In this document: piece after piece, positions 34,722-39,702 of the stretch
Layout: every line of letters begins with the position of its first letter
Numbering within the stretch: position 1 is the stretch's first letter
Source of the DNA: Pseudomonadota bacterium
GTDB lineage: Bacteria > Pseudomonadota > Alphaproteobacteria > Rhizobiales > Devosiaceae
DNA: 39,702 nucleotides
Assembly: GCA_023433775.1 (NCBI GenBank)
Contig: JAEYTY010000016.1
Coordinates: 1-39,702 of the forward strand
Direction of reading: 5' to 3'
Notes under the pieces: generated by a model
Database searches by the model: none
Told to the model about the DNA's origin: nothing
The model's input: only the letters and a program-made list of their open reading frames with translations
Program-made: the position numbers and the translations under genes

Positions 34722-35678
34722 ATGCATAAACTTGCGACACGCCAGCGCACGCTTGCCGGTGACATTAGTTTTGCCGGTTACGGCGTCCATAGCGCTCAGC
34801 CTGTTACCCTGGTCATCGGACCAGCTCCTATAGACAGCGGTTACCTCATCCGGCGCGAAATCGGCGCCGGCGCTCATACCGATGCCGTGCCTGTCCACCA
34901 TACGCGCGTGACCCGCACCACCCTTTGCACCACGCTTGATCTGGGCGACAGCGTCAGCGTTGCCACCATCGAACATGTGGTCTCGGCGCTCAGCGGCATG
35001 GGCATCGATAATGCGCTCATCACCCTTGATGGCCCCGAATGCCCGATCCTGGACGGCAGTGCACATCCCTTCGCCTCGGCCATTCTCGAACGCGGCATGG
35101 AAATCCAGCCGGCGCAGCGCAAGTTCCTCAAGGTCATGCGCGCCGTCACCGTGCGCAATAACGACGCCTTTGCTGCGCTTGAGCCCTATAATGGCCGCGC
35201 GCTCGATCTCGAGATCGATTTCGACTCCAAGGTCATCGGCCGCCAGCGCATGATCTTCGACTGGACGCCGCGCCGCTATTTCGAGGATGTTTCGCGCGCC
35301 CGCACCTTTGGCTTTGTGCGCGACGCCAAGATCCTGCGCCAGGCCGGCTACGCGCTGGGCTCCAGCCTCGATAATTCCATCACCGTGCACGAAGACCGGA
35401 TCCTCAATCCGGGCGGGCTGCGCTATGAAGACGAATTCGTCCGGCACAAGCTGCTGGATGCCATTGGCGACCTCTCGCTTGGCGGTTTGCCGATCTGGGG
35501 GCGCTTCCGCTCCTACAAGGGCGGGCACGCCCTCAACGCACATGTGTTGGCCGGTCTCTTTTCGAGCGAGGCCAACTATGAGATAGTAGGTGCTGAGGAT
35601 CTGCCGCTGGAATTCGAGGCATTCGAAGACCAGCCGGAGGGTCTGGAGGTTCACCAACACCTTCGGTCTGTCCGCTAA
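34722..35678 (+). CDS. lpxC: UDP-3-O-acyl-N-acetylglucosamine deacetylase LpxC
   Basis: Zinc enzyme for the first committed step of lipid A synthesis. The zinc ligands are H85 (IEHVVSAL), H242 and D246 (RHKLLDAIGDL); the general-acid histidine is H269 (GGHALNAHVL). GVHS near residue 22 and the DGSAHPF stretch are also typical. Length 318 is normal. I chose ATG 34722, where the family-like sequence begins (KLATRQRTL); an in-frame TTG at 34686 would start just after the ftsZ terminator. A promoter must lie in the short gap after that terminator, but I could not identify one. Confidence 0.96.
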   Translation: MHKLATRQRTLAGDISFAGYGVHSAQPVTLVIGPAPIDSGYLIRREIGAGAHTDAVPVHHTRVTRTTLCTTLDLGDSVSVATIEHVVSALSGMGIDNALITLDGPECPILDGSAHPFASAILERGMEIQPAQRKFLKVMRAVTVRNNDAFAALEPYNGRALDLEIDFDSKVIGRQRMIFDWTPRRYFEDVSRARTFGFVRDAKILRQAGYALGSSLDNSITVHEDRILNPGGLRYEDEFVRHKLLDAIGDLSLGGLPIWGRFRSYKGGHALNAHVLAGLFSSEANYEIVGAEDLPLEFEAFEDQPEGLEVHQHLRSVR

Positions 35679-35693
35679 CCGAATAACATTCGG
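35679..35693. promoter_or_regulatory. Palindrome CCGAAT-AAC-ATTCGG between lpxC and bamD
   Basis: Six-base perfect arms around a 3-base centre, starting at the base after the lpxC stop. It closely resembles CCGAATAATTCGG at 23060-23072. There is no T tract, so it is not a standard terminator. Confidence 0.35.
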
Positions 35694-35767
35694 TCGGGTG
35701 CCACAGTTTAGAACCAATTTGTAACTACGCCGCAGGCAATGCGGATGATTGAAGAACGGGGCAGTTC

Positions 35768-36613
35768 GTGAAAGCTGACGTCGTAACCCAGATTTCGGGC
35801 CGGGTTTTCCGGATGGCCGCCATGGCGGCTTTCGCCCTTGTGCTGACCGCCTGCGCGGGCGGCAACTGGTTTGGACCCACCAAGATCAAGGAAGAGCCCA
35901 TCGTTCCGGCTGCATCCCTCTATCAGGGCGCGCTCGACGATATGGACCGCCAGTATTACGCGACTGCGATCAAGAAGCTTGAAAAGCTTGAGCGCCAGCA
36001 CCCGCGCGATGCTTTGTCCGAAAAGGGCAAGCTGATGCAGGTCTATGCGAATTATCGCAGTGGCCAGTTCTCTGAAGCCATTCTTGCTGCGGATCGCTTC
36101 CTCGCGATCTATCCCAGCAGCAAGGAAGTGCCCTATGTGCTTTGGCTCAAGGCCACGGCCTACTTTGCGCAGATCAAAGACATCACCCGCGACCAGCAGC
36201 TGTCGCGCGATGCCATCGACACCTATACCCTGCTGATTTCGAACTATCCGAAGTCGGAGCACGCTACCGACGCCAAGGCAAAGCTGCTGATCGCCTATGA
36301 TCAGCTTGCCGGCAAGGAAATGTCGGTTGGCCGCTATTATCTCGGCAATGGCCAGTACACCGCCGCCATCAACCGCTTCCGCGAAGTGGTGGAGACCTGG
36401 CAGACCTCGACCCATATCGAGGAAGCCCTCTACCGCCTGACCGAAGGTTATCTGCTGCTCGGCCTGACCACCGAAGCCATGTCGGCTGCCGCCGTGCTGG
36501 GTCACAATTACCCATCCAGCGAATGGTATACTCGCGCCTTCGATCTTCTGGGCAAGCAGGGCCTTGCCCCCTCGCTCAATTCGGGTAGCTGGCTCGCCGG
36601 CATTCGCAGCTAA
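35768..36613 (+). CDS. bamD: Outer membrane assembly lipoprotein BamD
   Basis: Lipoprotein of the BAM complex, which folds beta-barrel proteins into the outer membrane. The signal peptide ends in the lipobox L26-T-A-C29. The mature part (about 45-265) is made of TPR repeats, for example ALDDMDRQYYATAIKKLEKLERQHP and YRSGQFSEAILAADRFLAIYP. Length 281 is usual. The start is a GTG at 35768 with GGGG at 35759-35762. It lies 89 bases after lpxC and ends in its own terminator. Confidence 0.95.
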   Translation: MKADVVTQISGRVFRMAAMAAFALVLTACAGGNWFGPTKIKEEPIVPAASLYQGALDDMDRQYYATAIKKLEKLERQHPRDALSEKGKLMQVYANYRSGQFSEAILAADRFLAIYPSSKEVPYVLWLKATAYFAQIKDITRDQQLSRDAIDTYTLLISNYPKSEHATDAKAKLLIAYDQLAGKEMSVGRYYLGNGQYTAAINRFREVVETWQTSTHIEEALYRLTEGYLLLGLTTEAMSAAAVLGHNYPSSEWYTRAFDLLGKQGLAPSLNSGSWLAGIRS

Positions 36614-36637
36614 GCGAAGCGCACAAGATGAATGTGA

Positions 36638-36659
36638 AAGGCCCCGTCTGGGGCCTTTT
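36638..36659 (+). terminator. Intrinsic terminator after bamD
   Basis: AAGGCCCC (36638-36645) and GGGGCCTT (36650-36657) form a perfect 8-bp stem with a GTCT loop, followed by TT. Together with the TT of the stem this gives a four-T tract. Confidence 0.85.
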
Positions 36660-36714
36660 GCGTTTCAGGGGCGCTTCACTTGGCAGGGCTGCCGAAGTGG
36701 CGTCAGAAGCATTG

Positions 36715-36742
36715 TTGCTATTTTGTTCCGTTTTGCTATCAT
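36715..36742 (+). promoter_or_regulatory. Possible recN promoter
   Basis: TTGCTA (36715-36720) and TATCAT (36737-36742), 16 bases apart, resemble -35 and -10 hexamers in the 244-base gap between bamD and recN. No alphaproteobacterial LexA box (GTTC-N7-GTTC) was found in that gap. Confidence 0.3.
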
Positions 36743-36857
36743 CGCGGCGGTTTCGTTAGCCGGGCCTTAGCTGTGGAAGCGCCGCATCTTGGCGCATTGG
36801 CGGTAGCGGGCAATGCTATAGCGGAGCCACAGGCAATTTATCGTTCCGGTAAGCCCC

Positions 36858-38528
36858 ATGCTCAACGCGCTTTCAGTTCGCAATATCGTTCTTATAGACC
36901 AGTTGGATCTGGCGCTTGATAAGGGCATGACCGTGCTGACCGGCGAGACCGGCGCGGGCAAGTCCATCCTGCTCGACGCGCTGACCCTGGCCCTGGGCGG
37001 GCGGGGCGACGCCTCACTGGTGCGGCAGGGGCAGGAGAGCGGGCAGGTGGTTGCCGTGCTCGAACTGGCGGCCAGCCATCCTGCACGGGCGCTGCTGCGC
37101 GAAAATGCCATTGCCGATGATGAAGACGTGATCCTGCGGCGCGTGCAGTTTGCCGATGGGCGCACCCGCGCCTTTATCAATGACCAGCCGGTATCGGCCT
37201 CGCTGCTGCAAAAGGTCGGCAGCCAGATCGTTGAAATTCATGGCCAGCATGATGATCGGGCACTGGTCGATGTTGCGACCCATCGTGCAGCCCTTGATTC
37301 GTTCGGTGAATTGTTGGGCGAGGCCGCCGCGACGCGCGACTATTGGGCGGAGCTTGTCGAAGCGCAGCAGGCCGTGGCGGAACAGCGCGCGCTGGTGGCC
37401 GAGGCCATGGCGGCCGAGGACTATGCCCGGCATACGGTGGAGGAGCTGGACAAGCTCAAGCCGGTCGTCGGCGAGGAAGACGAATTGGCCGCGCGGCGTC
37501 AGCAATTGCAGCAGGCCGAGAAGGCCGCGGGCGATGTGGTCGAGATCGACGAGATCCTCAACGGCCCCAATGCGCCGTCGCCGGCCCTTTCCTCGCTGAT
37601 GCGCCGCCTGCTGCGCAAGATCGATGGTGGCTCAAGCCTGTTCCAGCCGCTTGTCGACGCTCTGGATGCTTCGCTTGTCGCGCTCGACCGGACCAGCGAT
37701 ACCCTCGAAGAGCTCAAGCGCGAAATGGCCTTTGATCCGGGTGAGTTGGAGGCGGTGGAAGAGCGCCTTTTTGCCCTGCGCGCCGCCGCCCGCAAGCACC
37801 AGACGACTTGTGATGGACTGGTGGAGGTTCTCGCCAAATATTCGGGTGACCTCGATACGCTGCAAAGCGGGGAAAGTCGCCTCAAGGCGCTGGAGGCCGA
37901 GGAGGGCGTGGCACGGGCGCGCTATCGCGAGGCCGCCGATCATCTCAGCGCCAGCCGCAAGCAGGCCGCCAAGGCGCTGAGCAAGGCGGTCGAGGCTGAA
38001 TTGCCCGATCTCAAGCTGGGCAATGCCAAATTCATTGTCGATCACCAAGTCGACGCCGAGCGGGTCTCTGCCACCGGGTTTGACCAGATTGCCTTCCACG
38101 TCCAGACCAATCCTGGCACGGCGCCGGGCCCGCTGCTCAAGGTTGCCTCGGGGGGCGAATTGAGCCGGTTCCTCCTGGCCCTCAAGGTGGTGCTGGCCGA
38201 TCGCGGCTCCTCGCCTGTTCTCATCTTTGACGAAATCGACACCGGCGTCGGCGGTGCCGTCGCCGATGCCATCGGGCGCCGGCTGGCACGGCTCGCTGGC
38301 AGCGTGCAGGTGCTCTCGGTCACCCATGCGCCCCAAGTTGCGGCCCGCGCCAATCGGCATTTGCTCATTGAAAAGCAGATGGTGGAGGAGGGAGCCTTTA
38401 TGCGCACCCATGTGCGCCCGCTCGACAAGGCCGCCCGCCAGGAAGAGGTTGCCCGTATGCTGGCAGGCGCCGAAATCACCAAGGAAGCGCGCGCTGCGGC
38501 CAGCAAGCTCTTGAGCGAAGTGGGCTAG
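36858..38528 (+). CDS. recN: DNA repair protein RecN
   Basis: SMC-like ATPase that acts in double-strand-break repair. The Walker A loop is GETGAGKS at 29-36. The ABC signature is SGGELSRFLLALK, and Walker B is VLIFDEIDTG with D458-E459, followed by the D-loop and VTHAPQVAARA. The middle (about 150-350) is helical and coiled-coil-like, rich in Ala, Glu and Leu. Length 556 is standard. No strong ribosome binding site is seen before the ATG at 36858. Its position between bamD and ligA is the common alphaproteobacterial order. Confidence 0.96.
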   Translation: MLNALSVRNIVLIDQLDLALDKGMTVLTGETGAGKSILLDALTLALGGRGDASLVRQGQESGQVVAVLELAASHPARALLRENAIADDEDVILRRVQFADGRTRAFINDQPVSASLLQKVGSQIVEIHGQHDDRALVDVATHRAALDSFGELLGEAAATRDYWAELVEAQQAVAEQRALVAEAMAAEDYARHTVEELDKLKPVVGEEDELAARRQQLQQAEKAAGDVVEIDEILNGPNAPSPALSSLMRRLLRKIDGGSSLFQPLVDALDASLVALDRTSDTLEELKREMAFDPGELEAVEERLFALRAAARKHQTTCDGLVEVLAKYSGDLDTLQSGESRLKALEAEEGVARARYREAADHLSASRKQAAKALSKAVEAELPDLKLGNAKFIVDHQVDAERVSATGFDQIAFHVQTNPGTAPGPLLKVASGGELSRFLLALKVVLADRGSSPVLIFDEIDTGVGGAVADAIGRRLARLAGSVQVLSVTHAPQVAARANRHLLIEKQMVEEGAFMRTHVRPLDKAARQEEVARMLAGAEITKEARAAASKLLSEVG

Positions 38529-38588
38529 CTCTTTCTTCCCTTCGCACCCTGTGGGAAAAGGTGCCGGTGCGTTTGAGCCGAGTGATCT

Positions 38589-39702
38589 ATGACCGACCTG
38601 TCCAACAAACCCGTCGATGAATTGAGCGAGCAGGAGGCCGACAGCGAACTCGCGCGGCTGGCCGCTGCCATTGCCGATGCCGACATCGCCTATCACCAGA
38701 AAGACGCGCCCGAGATCACCGACGCGGCCTATGACGAGATGCGCCGCCGCAATGACGCGATCGAAGAGGCCTTTCCCCATCTGGTGCGCGAGGACAGCCC
38801 CTCGCTTTCCGTCGGTGCGCCGCCCGCCGAGGGCTTTGCCAAGGTACGCCATGTCGTGCCCATGCTCAGCCTCGCCAAGGCCTATAACGATGAGGATGTG
38901 CTCGATTTCATCAATCGTGGCCGCCGCTTTTTCGAGCGCGATCAGGATCTCGACATCGCTTTCACAGCCGAGCCCAAGATCGACGGCCTTTCGGCCTCGC
39001 TTCGCTATGAAAACGGGATATTCGTTCAAGGCGCCACGCGCGGCGACGGTACGGTGGGCGAGGATATCACCGCCAATCTGCGCACCATCGCCGACATTCC
39101 GCATAAGCTCAAAGGTTCCGGCTGGCCGCAGACCATCGAAATTCGCGGCGAAGTCTATATGACCTATGCCGAATTCCAGGCGCTCAAGGCCCGCTCCGCC
39201 GCCGCCGGCGGACAGGATTATGTCAATCCGCGCAACACCGCCGCCGGCTCCTTGCGCCAGAAGGACCCCAGCGTCACGGCCAGCCGCAATCTCAAGTTCT
39301 TCGCCTATGCTTGGGGTTTTGCCAGCGAAGAGCCTGCCTCCAGCCAGTACGAAGCGGTACAGAAATTTGCCGAATGGGGCTTTGCCATCAGTCCGCTGAT
39401 GGTACGCGCCAAATCGGCCGACGAGCTCATTGCCCATTACCGCCTGATCGAGACCCAGCGTTCATCGCTCGGCTATGACATTGATGGCGTCGTCTACAAG
39501 GTCGACCAGCTCGAATTGCAGCGCCGCTGGGGCTTTGTCACCGGCGAGCCGCGCTGGGCTGTCGCCCATAAATTCCCGGCCGAACGCGCGACCACTGTGG
39601 TGCGCGCCATCGACATTCAGGTGGGCCGCACCGGCACACTGGCGCCCGTTGCCCGGCTGGAGCCGGTCACGGTCGGTGGCGTCGTTGTGGAAAATGTCAC
39701 GC
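38589..39702 (+). CDS. ligA: NAD-dependent DNA ligase LigA (5' part, runs off the window)
   Basis: Seals nicks in DNA using NAD. The frame stays open from ATG 38589 to the window end, giving the first 371 residues of a protein usually near 700. Domain Ia and the adenylation domain are covered: the adenylated lysine is K130 in AEPKIDGLS, followed by ATRGDGTVGEDIT, EIRGEVYM, YVNPRNTAAGSLRQKD, SLGYDIDGVVYKV and WAVAHKFPAE. The window ends near the start of the OB fold, so the zinc finger, HhH and BRCT domains are not seen. It begins 60 bases after recN. Confidence 0.96.
   Translation, partial: MTDLSNKPVDELSEQEADSELARLAAAIADADIAYHQKDAPEITDAAYDEMRRRNDAIEEAFPHLVREDSPSLSVGAPPAEGFAKVRHVVPMLSLAKAYNDEDVLDFINRGRRFFERDQDLDIAFTAEPKIDGLSASLRYENGIFVQGATRGDGTVGEDITANLRTIADIPHKLKGSGWPQTIEIRGEVYMTYAEFQALKARSAAAGGQDYVNPRNTAAGSLRQKDPSVTASRNLKFFAYAWGFASEEPASSQYEAVQKFAEWGFAISPLMVRAKSADELIAHYRLIETQRSSLGYDIDGVVYKVDQLELQRRWGFVTGEPRWAVAHKFPAERATTVVRAIDIQVGRTGTLAPVARLEPVTVGGVVVENVT

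Noticed and set aside
36614..36857. LexA/SOS box or hidden small gene in the bamD-recN gap
   Set aside because: No GTTC-N7-GTTC pattern was found, and short frames there have no ribosome binding site or protein-like content. Only the bamD terminator and a weak promoter candidate are seen.
37632..39437. 601-codon minus-strand frame opposite recN and ligA
   Set aside because: It crosses two clear plus-strand genes and reads as Gly/His/Arg-rich sequence without any recognisable fold.

Overview
The window looks like chromosome of a GC-rich alphaproteobacterium of the order Hyphomicrobiales. A Devosia-like genus is my best guess, from overall protein character rather than any search. Supporting signs are the order rsmH-ftsL-ftsI-murE-murF-mraY-...-ftsW-murG-murC-murB-ddl-ftsQ-ftsA-ftsZ-lpxC-bamD-recN-ligA, a long-tailed FtsZ with a C-terminal peptide, a meso-diaminopimelate-type MurE, a carboxy(nor)spermidine polyamine pathway, a DUF2336 protein and CHASE3/HWE-type histidine kinases.

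Region 1 (1-9576) is a mixed set of accessory and housekeeping genes. It holds catalase-peroxidase katG with a strong terminator, a small membrane protein, an AraC-type regulator, a DUF2336 protein, a CPBP-type membrane protein, an ArsR/methyltransferase fusion overlapping metF behind a perfect 24-bp palindrome, a Pro/Ala-rich membrane-anchored protein and a TerB/J-domain protein. Region 2 (9606-12503) holds the RNase P RNA gene, the only gap over 300 bases between protein genes, followed by the polyamine pair nspC and carboxynorspermidine synthase. Region 3 (12545-15516, minus strand) is a sensory operon: CHASE3 histidine kinase, single-domain receiver, receiver-histidine kinase.

Region 4 (15718-34616) is the division and cell wall (dcw) cluster. 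Most genes overlap by 1-13 bases. mraZ is absent at the front. murD is absent from its usual place between mraY and ftsW; that space holds two exported-protein genes, a Gly/Asn-rich protein and a DUF4394 protein, followed by a strong intrinsic terminator. The cluster is therefore probably split into transcription units rsmH-mraY, the two exported genes, ftsW-ftsA, and ftsZ. ftsZ has its own 192-base leader with two CtrA-like boxes and a perfect palindrome, and ends in a terminator. Region 5 (34722-39702) carries lpxC, bamD, recN and the 5' part of ligA, which runs off the window.

Together the dcw genes make lipid II (murE, murF, mraY, murG, murC, murB, ddl), build the septum (ftsL, ftsI, ftsW, ftsQ, ftsA, ftsZ) and lead into outer membrane biogenesis (lpxC, bamD) and DNA maintenance (recN, ligA). 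No tRNA, insertion sequence, prophage or CRISPR array was seen. All function calls rest on reading the translated sequence; no database search was possible.
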